From positions 1 to 56,412 of the forward strand of contig CAYPYD010000008.1 in NCBI GenBank assembly GCA_964415195.1: a stretch of DNA of 56,412 nt, read 5' to 3'. Shown piece after piece: positions 17,294-25,615 of this stretch (the first letter of the stretch is position 1; every line of letters begins with the position of its first letter). Source of the DNA: WTXA01 sp964415195 (lineage in GTDB: Bacteria > Bacillota > TC1). Position numbers and translations under genes: made by a program. Under the pieces are notes generated by a model that worked only from the letters and a program-made list of their open reading frames with translations, searched no databases and was not told where the DNA came from.

Positions 17294-18826
17294 TTATTCC
17301 CACTCAATTGTACCTGGTGGCTTACTTGTTATGTCATAGGCTACTCTATTAACATGTGAAACTTCATTTACTATTCTATTAGATATTTTTTCTAGCACTT
17401 CATAAGGAATTTTTGACCAATCCGCTGTCATACCATCTGCACTTCCTACAGCTCTAACTACTATTGTATAGGCATAAGTTCTAGCATCACCCATAACTCC
17501 TACACTTTTAATATTAGGAAGAACTGCAAAGTATTGCCAAACTTCTCTATCATGATCATATGCTTCTATTTCTTGACGAACTATAGCATCAGCTTCTTTC
17601 AAAATATTAATTTTATCTTCAGTTACATCCCCAAGTATTCTTATACCTAGTCCTGGGCCTGGAAAAGGCTGTCTGTAGACAATTGACTCAGGTAAGCCTA
17701 GTGCTAGACCTAATTTTCTACCTTCATCCTTAAACAGCCATTTTAAAGGCTCAATAAGAGAAAATGAGATATCATCAGGTAATCCACCGACATTATGATG
17801 GCTTTTTATAGTCTGTGCCGTGGCTGTTCCACTTTCTATAACATCAGAATAAAGAGTTCCCTGTACTAAAAAGTCGAATGTTCCAATTTTCTTTGATTCT
17901 TCTTCAAATACTCTGATGAATTCTTCCCCAATTATTTTACGTTTTCCTTCAGGGCTTGATACACCTTTCAGCTTATTTAAAAATCTATCTTTTGCATCAA
18001 TAGTAATTAGTTTAATACCATATTTGCCTTTGAAAGTTTCTTCTACACTTTCTCTTTCATCTTTTCTAAGCATTCCATGGTCGATAAACATGCAAGTTAG
18101 TTGGTCTCCGATAGCTTTATGTACAAGCATGGATGCTACCGCACTATCTACTCCACCACTTAATCCGCATAATACTTGCTTATCACCAACTAGTGCTCTT
18201 ATTTCAGCTACTTCTTCTTCAATATATGAATCCATAGTCCAGTTTTTAGTGCATCCGCAAATATTGTACAGGAAATTTTCTAAGAATTTTTGTCCCTCTG
18301 GTGTATGTTTAACTTCAGGATGAAACTGTATTCCATAAAACTTTTTTTCCTCATTTGCCATAATCGCATGTGGTGTTGTTTCAGTACTTCCTAGATTAAT
18401 AAAACCATCTGGTAAATCTGTTAATTGGTCTGTATGACTCATCCAACAGGTATCTTCTAACATTATACCTTCTACCAATGGTGATTTTTCTTCTATTGTA
18501 TATTCTCTTCGTCCATATTCTCTTAAATTAGAGGGCTCAACTTTTCCGCCGAGCATATGAGCCATAAGTTGCATACCATAACAAATTCCAAGAATTGGCA
18601 CTCCTAGATTAAATATTTTTGTATCAATTCTTGGAGCTCCATCTTCATAAACACTATTAGGACCACCTGAGAAGATGATGCCTTTTAGTTTTTTACTTTT
18701 CAGGTCTTCTATACTAGTACTGAAAGGTAGCATTTCGCAGTAAACGCCTGCTTCTCTAACTCTTCTTGCTATCAATTGATTATATTGTCCTCCGAAATCG
18801 AGAACTACTATTGTTTCTTTTGTCAT
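17294..18826 (-). CDS. guaA: GMP synthase (glutamine-hydrolysing)
   Basis: GuaA converts XMP to GMP. The 510 residues contain a class I glutamine amidotransferase domain (nucleophile Cys82 in LGICYGMQ, His and Glu in FHPEV), the ATP pyrophosphatase domain with the P-loop LSGGVDSAV near residue 222, and the C-terminal dimerisation domain ending KPPGTIEWE. It lies three bases after hpt, forming a purine salvage pair. Confidence 0.98.
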   Translation of the reverse strand: MTKETIVVLDFGGQYNQLIARRVREAGVYCEMLPFSTSIEDLKSKKLKGIIFSGGPNSVYEDGAPRIDTKIFNLGVPILGICYGMQLMAHMLGGKVEPSNLREYGRREYTIEEKSPLVEGIMLEDTCWMSHTDQLTDLPDGFINLGSTETTPHAIMANEEKKFYGIQFHPEVKHTPEGQKFLENFLYNICGCTKNWTMDSYIEEEVAEIRALVGDKQVLCGLSGGVDSAVASMLVHKAIGDQLTCMFIDHGMLRKDERESVEETFKGKYGIKLITIDAKDRFLNKLKGVSSPEGKRKIIGEEFIRVFEEESKKIGTFDFLVQGTLYSDVIESGTATAQTIKSHHNVGGLPDDISFSLIEPLKWLFKDEGRKLGLALGLPESIVYRQPFPGPGLGIRILGDVTEDKINILKEADAIVRQEIEAYDHDREVWQYFAVLPNIKSVGVMGDARTYAYTIVVRAVGSADGMTADWSKIPYEVLEKISNRIVNEVSHVNRVAYDITSKPPGTIEWE

Positions 18827-18829
18827 AGT

Positions 18830-19378
18830 TTACTCCTTGTACATTTCTTCTTTTAATATACCGATATGTGGATAATTTCTATATTTTTGAGCAAAATCTA
18901 GTCCATAACCAACCACAAAATGATCTTCTATGTCAAATCCAATATAATCTAGTTTTACTTCTATAGTTCTTCTTGATGGTTTATTAAGTAAAGTGCATAT
19001 TTTTATACTTTTCGCTTTTCTAACTTGTAGCATTTCAATCAGGAAAGTTAGTGTTATACCTCTGTCAGCTATATCTTCAACAATTAAAACATTTTTGTCT
19101 GTTATTGAGCTTTCAAGGTCTTTATTGATTTTGACCTTTCCAGTTGACTCTGTGCCATTATAGTAGCTTGATAATGCGACAGTATCAAGAACTACCGGAA
19201 GATCAATATTTCTGATTAGGTCAGCCATAAAAACTATAGATCCTCTTAGCACACCAACTACTACAAGTTCTTCGCCTTTATAGTCTTCGGTTATTTGCTT
19301 TCCAATTTCTGCAACTCTGCTCTTTATTTCTTCTTCAGAGTAGATAATTTCTTTAATTGAACTATCGTATGTTGTCAT
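18830..19378 (-). CDS. hpt: Hypoxanthine phosphoribosyltransferase
   Basis: This 182-residue type I phosphoribosyltransferase shows the PRPP loop VLIVEDIADRGITL near residue 100, a flexible-loop SSYYNGTESTG segment and a C-terminal DYIGFDIEDHFVVGYGLD base-binding part. It salvages hypoxanthine and guanine to IMP and GMP. It is upstream of guaA with a three-base gap. The ATG at 19378 follows GAGGGAGA. Confidence 0.95.
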   Translation of the reverse strand: MTTYDSSIKEIIYSEEEIKSRVAEIGKQITEDYKGEELVVVGVLRGSIVFMADLIRNIDLPVVLDTVALSSYYNGTESTGKVKINKDLESSITDKNVLIVEDIADRGITLTFLIEMLQVRKAKSIKICTLLNKPSRRTIEVKLDYIGFDIEDHFVVGYGLDFAQKYRNYPHIGILKEEMYKE

Positions 19379-19415
19379 CGATATTCTCCCTCTATTATCT
19401 TAAAAATACTTTTTA

Positions 19416-19421
19416 AGTATA
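19416..19421 (-). promoter_or_regulatory. Possible -10 box of hpt-guaA
   Basis: TATACT is preceded by TG on the minus strand 38 bases before hpt. The -35 region is only a T-run, so this is a weak call. Confidence 0.35.
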
Positions 19422-19481
19422 CCACATTTTTATATCTAAAAAAAGTGTATTGAACACCATTACTATTTACAAATTCAAAAA

Positions 19482-19509
19482 AATAAGCTCCTTTTTACAG
19501 GAGCTTATT
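19482..19509 (-). terminator. Terminator of groES-groEL
   Basis: An 11-bp perfect stem (AATAAGCTCCT with AGGAGCTTATT, loop of 6) begins ten bases after the groEL stop and is followed on the minus strand by a run of seven Ts. Confidence 0.88.
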
Positions 19510-19518
19510 AATTAATAT

Positions 19519-21135
19519 TTACATCATTGGCATTCCGCCCATACCTGACATATCAGGTTTGTTAGGCTCAGGTATTTCAGCTACAAGAGTTTCTGTTGTT
19601 AACAATAATGCTGCAATACTACCGGCATTTTGCAAGGAAGAACGAACAACCTTTGCAGGATCCACAATACCAGCAGCAAACATATCAACATATTCACCAG
19701 TTAAAGCATTGAAACCAACACCCTGAGGAGATGATAGTACCTTCTCAATAACTACAGAACCCTCTGCTCCAGCATTCTCAGCAATCTGTCTAACAGGAGC
19801 TTCCAATGCTTTCTTGACAATGTTCAAACCAGTTTGAGCATCACCAATCAATGAATCATCAACAATCTTAGAGATAATATCAGCTAGACATACTCCACCA
19901 CCAGGAACAATACCTTCCTCAACAGCAGCTTTAGTTGCAGCCAAAGCATCTTCGATTCTCAATTTCTTCTCTTTCATTTCAGTTTCTGTCGCAGCTCCAA
20001 CTTGAACTACTGCTACTCCACCAGCTAGTTTAGCTGCTCTTTCCTGTAATTTTTCTTTATCAAAATCAGAAGTAGACTCTTCTAACTCTCTTTTTATCTG
20101 AGTTACACGATTTGCTAACTGAATCTTATCTCCACGACCTTCCACTAAAGTCGTATACTCCTTTCCAACAACAACTTGTCTAGCAGAACCTAACTGTTCT
20201 AATTCTACTTGATCAAGTTTTAAACCTAACTCTTCAGAAATAACTTCTCCACCAGTCAAGATAGCAATATCTTGTAACATGGCTTTACGTCTGTCACCAA
20301 AACCTGGAGCCTTAACAGCAACACAATTAAATGTACCTCTAACCTTATTAACAATCAAAGTAGCTAAAGCCTCGGCTTCAACATCTTCAGCAATCAATAA
20401 TAATGACTTACCTGTTTTAACAATCTTTTCCAAAACTGGAAGTATCTCTTGAATATTATTTATTTTCTTGTCAGTTATCATAATGTATGGATCATCAAGT
20501 TCAGCGACCATCTTCTCTGTATCCGTCACCATGTAGGATGATAAATAACCTCTATCAAATTGCATTCCCTCAACAACCTTTAAATTAGTGCCAAAACCTT
20601 GATATTCCTCAACTGTTATAACACCATCATTTCCAACTTTCTCCATTGCCTCAGCTATTAAATCTCCAATTTCCTTATCATTAGCAGAAATTGACGCAAC
20701 TTGAGCAATTGACTCCTTGCTATCTACACTCTTACTAATGGCTTTGATTTCTCTGACTGCTATTTCGACAGCTCTTTCAATACCCTTTTTTAGGATTATT
20801 GGATTAGCTCCGGCAGTTACATTTTTTAACCCTTCTTTTATAATAGCTTGCGCTAGAACAGTAGCAGAAGTTGTTCCATCACCTGCAACATCATTAGTCT
20901 TGGTTGCAACTTCCTTGACTAGTTTAGCACCCATATTTTCAAATGGATCTGGAAGATCTATTTCTCTTGCAATAGTAACACCATCATTTGTAATTAATGG
21001 TGAACCATACTTCTTCTCCAATACAACATTCTTTCCTTTTGGACCCATTGTTACTTTAACAGCATTTGCAAGTGCATCCACCCCAGCTTCCATAGCTTTA
21101 CGGGCTTCAATACCAAATTTTAATTCCTTAGCCAT
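19519..21135 (-). CDS. groL: Chaperonin GroEL (60 kDa)
   Basis: At 538 residues it has the full length of GroEL. Visible marks include MGPKGKNVVLEKKYGSP, the ATP-binding GDGTTSATVLAQ near residue 86, GVVIEK-type repeats and the C-terminal GMGGMPMM tail. It forms the folding cage with GroES. It lies ten bases downstream of groES under a CIRCE element. Confidence 0.99.
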   Translation of the reverse strand: MAKELKFGIEARKAMEAGVDALANAVKVTMGPKGKNVVLEKKYGSPLITNDGVTIAREIDLPDPFENMGAKLVKEVATKTNDVAGDGTTSATVLAQAIIKEGLKNVTAGANPIILKKGIERAVEIAVREIKAISKSVDSKESIAQVASISANDKEIGDLIAEAMEKVGNDGVITVEEYQGFGTNLKVVEGMQFDRGYLSSYMVTDTEKMVAELDDPYIMITDKKINNIQEILPVLEKIVKTGKSLLLIAEDVEAEALATLIVNKVRGTFNCVAVKAPGFGDRRKAMLQDIAILTGGEVISEELGLKLDQVELEQLGSARQVVVGKEYTTLVEGRGDKIQLANRVTQIKRELEESTSDFDKEKLQERAAKLAGGVAVVQVGAATETEMKEKKLRIEDALAATKAAVEEGIVPGGGVCLADIISKIVDDSLIGDAQTGLNIVKKALEAPVRQIAENAGAEGSVVIEKVLSSPQGVGFNALTGEYVDMFAAGIVDPAKVVRSSLQNAGSIAALLLTTETLVAEIPEPNKPDMSGMGGMPMM

Positions 21136-21145
21136 TTTCTACCTC

Positions 21146-21433
21146 CTAATTTAATATTACCAATATATCATCTTGACGAAGAACTAAGTATTCAACATCA
21201 TCAATTTTCACTTCAACACCGCCATATTTAGAGAATATAACTCTATCACCGGCTTTAACATCCATTGTTTCCCTTACTCCGTCTTCTAGAATCCTACCTG
21301 GACCTACAGCAATTACTTCACCCTCAAAAGGTTTCTCTTTGGCTGTTTCTGGTAGCAAGATTCCACTTGCTGTCTTTTCAACTGAATCAAGTTGCTTTAC
21401 AACAACCCTATTCCCAACTACTTTAAAACTCAT
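21146..21433 (-). CDS. groS: Co-chaperonin GroES (10 kDa)
   Basis: This 95-residue co-chaperonin shows NRVVVKQL at the start, the mobile-loop segment TASGILLPETAKEKP and the KYGGVEVKIDDVEYLVL end. It caps GroEL. The CIRCE element lies 25 bases upstream, so expression is expected to be under HrcA; hrcA is not in the window. Confidence 0.98.
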   Translation of the reverse strand: MSFKVVGNRVVVKQLDSVEKTASGILLPETAKEKPFEGEVIAVGPGRILEDGVRETMDVKAGDRVIFSKYGGVEVKIDDVEYLVLRQDDILVILN

Positions 21434-21457
21434 AATTATACCTCCTTCTAAAATTTG

Positions 21458-21484
21458 TTAGCAATCAATTACTTCGAGTGCTAA
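21458..21484 (-). promoter_or_regulatory. CIRCE operator (HrcA binding site) before groESL
   Basis: The inverted repeat TTAGCAATC, 9 bases, GAGTGCTAA matches the CIRCE consensus with one mismatch in one arm. It lies between the groES promoter and the start codon, the standard place for HrcA repression. Confidence 0.95.
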
Positions 21485-21492
21485 CAATATGA

Positions 21493-21521
21493 ATGATATC
21501 AAATTCAATAGAAAAAATCAA
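21493..21521 (-). promoter_or_regulatory. Sigma-A-type promoter of groESL
   Basis: On the minus strand TTGATT, 17 bases, TATCAT precede CIRCE, so the operator covers the start of transcription. Confidence 0.7.
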
Positions 21522-21542
21522 GAAATTTTATAGAAAAAATAT

Positions 21543-22040
21543 CTATTTAACATCTAAACGAGCACAGTTTGCAGCTCTTCCTGTTAAAATTTCCAGGCCG
21601 TGACCAAGTACTGGTAACAAGAACTCCATATATTCCCTACAAGCAATAGGACTTCCTGGCATATTGATAATCAAGGTTGCACCTCTAATACCTGCAGTTC
21701 CCCTTGAAAGCATAGCTCGATTAGTCTTCTGATAACTCATAGCCCTAAGAGCTTCCGGGATTCCAGGCACAAGCCTTTCAACAATATCCAAAGTAGCTTC
21801 TGGAGTAATGTCTCTTTGAGAAAATCCTGTTCCCCCTGTGGTCATAATTAAATCCAGCTTCAAATTATCTGACCAATCCTTTAATATTTCTGCTATTTCA
21901 ATACGATTGTCAGGAACCATTATATACTCAACTACTTCACCTAAAGGTTTAATCATCTCAATTATAACTTTACTACTTGCATCTTCTCGTTCGCCTCTAG
22001 ATCCTGCATCACTTGCAGTCAACACACCAATTTTATACAT
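21543..22040 (-). CDS. mog: Molybdopterin adenylyltransferase, MogA/MoaB family
   Basis: The protein activates molybdopterin by adenylylation before metal insertion. The family fold is evident from IGVLTASDAGSRGEREDAS, the MTTGGTGFSQRD motif and the RGATLIINMPGSP loop. I use ATG 22040 (165 residues), which overlaps the end of the MOSC gene by 8 bases; a TTG two codons upstream is also open. It is the last gene of moaA-moaC-MOSC-mog. Confidence 0.92.
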   Translation of the reverse strand: MYKIGVLTASDAGSRGEREDASSKVIIEMIKPLGEVVEYIMVPDNRIEIAEILKDWSDNLKLDLIMTTGGTGFSQRDITPEATLDIVERLVPGIPEALRAMSYQKTNRAMLSRGTAGIRGATLIINMPGSPIACREYMEFLLPVLGHGLEILTGRAANCARLDVK

Positions 22041-22470
22041 ATTCAATCACAATCTCATCTTCAGCCTTTATAATTCCTGGATTTTTCACTATAGCAAAAA
22101 TACCATCAGTAGGCATTACACACTTACCCGCCTTCTGCATTATTACACAGCCAGAATGACACTCCTTACCTATTTGAGTAACTTCCAAAACTACATCTTT
22201 ACCAATCAACAATCTTGAACCAATTGGCAACACCTTTAAATTTATACCCTCTGTTACAATGTTTTCAGCAAAGTCTCCATTAATCAAAGTTATTCCTCTG
22301 GCTCTCATTTCATCAACGCTTTCTTTTGCTAGTAAACTGATTTGTCTATGCCAGTCACCACCATGAGCATCACCCTTGATACCAAAATCTACGATGCATT
22401 CTCCAAAATCAATTTCTTTTTTTTGTTCGCCTTTTTTCAAACTTATACAAACAGCTAAAACTTTTGCCAT
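22033..22470 (-). CDS. MOSC domain protein
   Basis: This 145-residue single-domain protein has the MOSC signature: GIKGDAHGGDWHRQISLLA near residue 30, a GDFAENIVTEGI segment and QIGKECHSGC with the conserved cysteine near residue 103. MOSC domains act in molybdenum-cofactor sulfuration or as cofactor carriers. Clostridial genomes often place such a short MOSC protein between moaC and mog, as here. Its exact activity is unknown. Confidence 0.9.
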   Translation of the reverse strand: MAKVLAVCISLKKGEQKKEIDFGECIVDFGIKGDAHGGDWHRQISLLAKESVDEMRARGITLINGDFAENIVTEGINLKVLPIGSRLLIGKDVVLEVTQIGKECHSGCVIMQKAGKCVMPTDGIFAIVKNPGIIKAEDEIVIEYV

Positions 22471-22472
22471 TA

Positions 22473-22949
22473 TTACTTACTCCTCTCATATATACCAGAC
22501 TTTCCGCCTGTCTTTTTTTCTAATAAAATATCTGTTATGGTCATCCCTTTATCTATACCCTTACACATGTCGTAGATAGTTAAAAGTGCTATAGTTACAC
22601 CTGTTAATGCTTCCATTTCTACTCCTGTTTTCCCATCAACATTGACTGTGCAACTTGCTATAATTAATGAATTTTTCTTATCGATACTAAAATCAACTGA
22701 ACAACTATTTATAAGCAATGGATGGCACATTGGAATAAGGCCCGAAGTATTCTTTGCTCCCATTATTCCAGCTACCCTTGCTACACTAAACACATCGCCT
22801 TTGGGTACACTATTATCTAAAATAGCCACAAGTATTTTATTAGGTAAAATGATTTTACCTGTGGCAAAAGCAGTCCTTGTAGTTACATTCTTAGCCCCAA
22901 CATCGACCATCTTTGCTTTACCTTGTTCATCTAAATGTGTAAAATCCAT
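22473..22949 (-). CDS. moaC: Cyclic pyranopterin monophosphate synthase MoaC
   Basis: This 158-residue enzyme carries out the second half of the first step in molybdenum cofactor synthesis, together with MoaA. Family marks are MVDVGAKNVTTRTA at the N-terminus, LIPMCHPLLI with catalytic His, GVEMEALTGVTIALLTIYDMCK, and the conserved C-terminal KTGGKSG. Its Shine-Dalgarno GGAGGA overlaps the end of moaA. Confidence 0.97.
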   Translation of the reverse strand: MDFTHLDEQGKAKMVDVGAKNVTTRTAFATGKIILPNKILVAILDNSVPKGDVFSVARVAGIMGAKNTSGLIPMCHPLLINSCSVDFSIDKKNSLIIASCTVNVDGKTGVEMEALTGVTIALLTIYDMCKGIDKGMTITDILLEKKTGGKSGIYERSK

Positions 22950-22950
22950 T

Positions 22951-23913
22951 TTATCCTCCTATTTGCGACATTCTTCTGCGCTGATTGCCCCAGCCTTCTT
23001 CCATATTATGGCCTTCAGGTTTTCCTAAAATAATTTCAGAAACAAAATTTCTTAAAGCTTCGTCACTCGCACCAGATCTAATCAACTTCAAGACATCATA
23101 CTCCAAATCCATATATAGGCAAGGTCTAATCTTACCATCTGCTGTCAATCTTAGTCTATTACAAGTACTACAAAATTTATGAGACAATGCCCCTATAAAG
23201 CCTACACTACCCAAGCCGCCAATAATTTTATAATTTTCTGCTGGACCATTCGTATTAATATCACTTGTCTCTTCAAGTTCATATTTTGTTTCAATCAATT
23301 CCTTGATTTCTGAAATTGGATAATGATTCAAAAATGCATCATGATCACTTTCACCGATAGGCATCAATTCAATAAATCTAACTTGGACTTCCTTTTTAAA
23401 GGCATAATCAACAAAATCAATAAACTCATCATCATTGAAGCCCTTAATTGCAACCACATTTATTTTAACTGGTTTTAAACCAATCTCAATAGACTTGTCT
23501 ATTCCCTTAAGTACTTTATCCAAGTTCCCCCACCTGGTAACTTGGTTGAAGCGATTTTCATCAAGGGAATCAAGGCTCACATTTATTCTTGTTAATCCGG
23601 CACTTTTTAATCCCTCTGCCATTTCCTCTAATAAAATTCCATTTGTAGTTAAAGTTATATCTTCTATTTCAGGTATACTACGTAACATTCTGATTAAGTC
23701 TTCAATTCCATTTCTAACTAGAGGTTCGCCACCGGTTAGTCTAATTTTTTTAATGCCAACAGGCACTAAGGCCTTCACTAAATTGTAGATTTCTTCAAAG
23801 CTCATCATATCTTTATGTTTTAGTAAATCTACACCATTTTCAGGCATGCAATAGACACACCTTAAATTACATCTGTCAGTGACAGATATTCTTATATAGT
23901 CAATAGTTCTCAT
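22951..23913 (-). CDS. moaA: GTP 3',8-cyclase MoaA
   Basis: This radical SAM enzyme of 320 residues opens molybdenum cofactor synthesis from GTP. The SAM cluster motif is Cys15-x3-Cys19-x2-Cys22 (CNLRCVYC); a second cluster motif lies in CSTCNRLRLTADGKIRPC. The protein ends in Gly-Gly, the C-terminal motif known to be needed for MoaA activity. Its ATG shares one base with the stop of the preceding thioredoxin-like gene, and its last codons contain the moaC ribosome binding site. Confidence 0.98.
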   Translation of the reverse strand: MRTIDYIRISVTDRCNLRCVYCMPENGVDLLKHKDMMSFEEIYNLVKALVPVGIKKIRLTGGEPLVRNGIEDLIRMLRSIPEIEDITLTTNGILLEEMAEGLKSAGLTRINVSLDSLDENRFNQVTRWGNLDKVLKGIDKSIEIGLKPVKINVVAIKGFNDDEFIDFVDYAFKKEVQVRFIELMPIGESDHDAFLNHYPISEIKELIETKYELEETSDINTNGPAENYKIIGGLGSVGFIGALSHKFCSTCNRLRLTADGKIRPCLYMDLEYDVLKLIRSGASDEALRNFVSEIILGKPEGHNMEEGWGNQRRRMSQIGG

Positions 23914-24464
23914 TAATCCACACTGCTTTCTCTTACCTTATCTAAACTTCCTAATATTTGTTTTTCATTTAAAGGTATATAATAGGAATTTATTAAATCA
24001 CCTTTTTCATCACACAAAATTAATACAGGCAAACTTTCAATATTAAATTTATCTATAAAGTACTTTGATTCTTTGCTTACATCTTTCGGGTTATAGGAAA
24101 TATCAAAAACCATCATACTTTGATCAGCTTTTTTAATTATATTATCAATAAGCTTTTTGTTTTCATCACTTACAGGTGAAAAATCATCACGCATCACAAC
24201 AAGAAATGGTTTCTTATCTTGTTTTAATATATCAAGTCTTTGAAAGACACTACCTTTATAAGTATTACTCGTGCTCATCACAGCAAAATATAAGAAAACC
24301 CCTAATAGAATGAAAATTAATATTTTAGAATAGAAACCTAACTTTGATTTTTTCGACTTTTTTGACGTGTTAGTCTTATCAACGTTTTTATCTTCTATTT
24401 TCTTATTAGTCTTCTTATACTTTTTTTCATTTTTATTTTCTATATGTTTTTTCTTTAAACTCAA
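23913..24464 (-). CDS. Membrane-anchored thioredoxin-fold protein without CxxC
   Basis: This 183-residue protein has a highly basic cytoplasmic tail (1-45), one membrane helix (about 46-64) and a C-terminal domain with a thioredoxin-like pattern: PFLVVMRDDF where the CxxC would normally sit, and a candidate cis-proline at ESLPVLIL (Pro146). The only cysteine is Cys151, so no dithiol chemistry is expected. The start is TTG 24464 behind AAGGAGC. It is translationally coupled to moaA (TAATG) and so is first in the cofactor operon. I do not recognise a named family; the fold call is an inference. Confidence 0.65.
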   Translation of the reverse strand: MSLKKKHIENKNEKKYKKTNKKIEDKNVDKTNTSKKSKKSKLGFYSKILIFILLGVFLYFAVMSTSNTYKGSVFQRLDILKQDKKPFLVVMRDDFSPVSDENKKLIDNIIKKADQSMMVFDISYNPKDVSKESKYFIDKFNIESLPVLILCDEKGDLINSYYIPLNEKQILGSLDKVRESSVD

Positions 24465-24482
24465 AATAGCTCCTTTTTATCA

Positions 24483-24511
24483 ATTTTATCCACAGTTTCC
24501 ACATACATCAA
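24483..24511 (-). promoter_or_regulatory. Candidate promoter of the thioredoxin-like/moaA operon
   Basis: TTGATG, 17 bases, TAAAAT read on the minus strand, ending about 19 bases before the TTG start. One perfect DnaA-box sequence overlaps the -10 box. An alternative -10, TATAAT, lies further upstream between the DnaA-box pairs. Confidence 0.5.
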
Positions 24512-24539
24512 CTTATTATAATGTGGATAATGTGGATAA
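24486..24539. promoter_or_regulatory. Symmetric DnaA-box array
   Basis: Three perfect 9-mers identical to the strong DnaA box lie in 54 bases: TTATCCACA at 24486-24494, and TGTGGATAA at 24522-24530 and again at 24531-24539. GTTTCCACA (24495-24503, two mismatches) abuts the first. The result is two abutting pairs facing each other across 18 bases. The array fills the 75-base gap between tsaD and the moaA operon and covers the candidate promoter. Confidence 0.75.
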
Positions 24540-25550
24540 CTATTTGATTTCTCCACTAGAATAGGCATTTAGGAACAAGTCCCCTTTTACGTCATTTTTA
24601 CTTAAATAATAGGCTGCACTACCTATCATAACCCCATTATCAGTGCATAAAATTCCCTTGGGATAGTATATTTCAAGGCCGATTTTCTGCCCTTTTTCTT
24701 CTAGTTTTTGGACTAGATATTTATTGGAAGTAACACCACCACCAAGCACAATTTTCTTAATGCCATAATTTTTACTTGCTAGAAGTACTTTTTCAATAAC
24801 TGCTTTAATAATAGCTTCTTGTACTGCAAATGCGACATCTTCTACAATGATTTCGTTGCCTTGTGCTTTCATTTTATTAAGATAATTAATAACATTTGAC
24901 TTTAAGCCACTAAAACTAAAGTTATAATTATCTTTCCCTAACTTAGCTATCGGAAATATGAGGTTTGTTCTTGACCCAAAACTTGCATATTTTTCAATTT
25001 CAGGTCCCCCTGGATAATCTAAGCCCAATTTTCTTGCAATCTTATCAAAGGCTTCTCCAGCAGCGTCATCAAGAGTTTGGCCAATAACTTCAATATCAAG
25101 ATGATTATGCCAAATAGCTAGTGAAGTATGTCCTCCCGAGACTATCAATGCTAAAACAGGGAATTCATTCAGATCATGTTCAACTAGATTTGCATAAATA
25201 TGACCTCTTAAATGATGAACAGGAATTATCGGTATATTTAAACTAATACTCAACCCTTTAGCAGCTGTTATACCCACTATAAGTGCTCCAATAAGTCCTG
25301 GTTGATTTGTTACTCCTATCGCAGTCAAATCTTTCTTCTCAATACCAGCTTCCTTGATTGCAAGATCAATGACACCAATTATCATTTCTAAATGTTTTCT
25401 TGAGGCTACCTCAGGAACAACACCACCATATTTTTTATGTATATCTATTTGTGAAGAAATAACGTTAGATAGTACTTCTTTACCGTTTTTTACTACAGCT
25501 GCCGATGTTTCATCACAACTAGTTTCTATACCTAGAATAATGCTATCCAC
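24540..25550 (-). CDS. tsaD: tRNA N6-threonylcarbamoyladenosine (t6A) transferase TsaD
   Basis: TsaD transfers the threonylcarbamoyl group to A37 of ANN-decoding tRNAs. The 336 residues begin ILGIETSCDETSAA, include the metal-binding HHLRGH segment and VSGGHTSL, and end with the conserved GGVTSN region and CTDNGVMIG. The start is GTG 25550, close after TGAGGT. It is monocistronic or at the 3' end of its unit; DnaA boxes start right at its stop codon. Confidence 0.97.
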   Translation of the reverse strand: MDSIILGIETSCDETSAAVVKNGKEVLSNVISSQIDIHKKYGGVVPEVASRKHLEMIIGVIDLAIKEAGIEKKDLTAIGVTNQPGLIGALIVGITAAKGLSISLNIPIIPVHHLRGHIYANLVEHDLNEFPVLALIVSGGHTSLAIWHNHLDIEVIGQTLDDAAGEAFDKIARKLGLDYPGGPEIEKYASFGSRTNLIFPIAKLGKDNYNFSFSGLKSNVINYLNKMKAQGNEIIVEDVAFAVQEAIIKAVIEKVLLASKNYGIKKIVLGGGVTSNKYLVQKLEEKGQKIGLEIYYPKGILCTDNGVMIGSAAYYLSKNDVKGDLFLNAYSSGEIK

Positions 25551-25566
25551 TTTTACCTCACTTTCA

Positions 25567-25595
25567 ATTATATCATTTAACTTTATTTGTTTAAA
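25567..25595 (-). promoter_or_regulatory. Candidate promoter of tsaD
   Basis: TTTAAA, 17 bases, TATAAT read on the minus strand between the hydrolase gene and tsaD, about 17 bases before the GTG start. The -10 box is perfect and the -35 is weak. Confidence 0.5.
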
Positions 25596-25615
25596 TAATT
25601 AAACTTTTCTTGCTA

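Noticed and set aside
18867..18875. Perfect DnaA box inside hpt (and another inside ctsR near 40694)
   Set aside because: Each is a lone copy in coding sequence, unlike the array at 24486-24539, so no function is claimed.
20717..21154. Long open frame opposite groEL
   Set aside because: It mirrors codon use of groEL, lacks a ribosome binding site and has no recognisable product. The same holds for the other antisense frames in the window.
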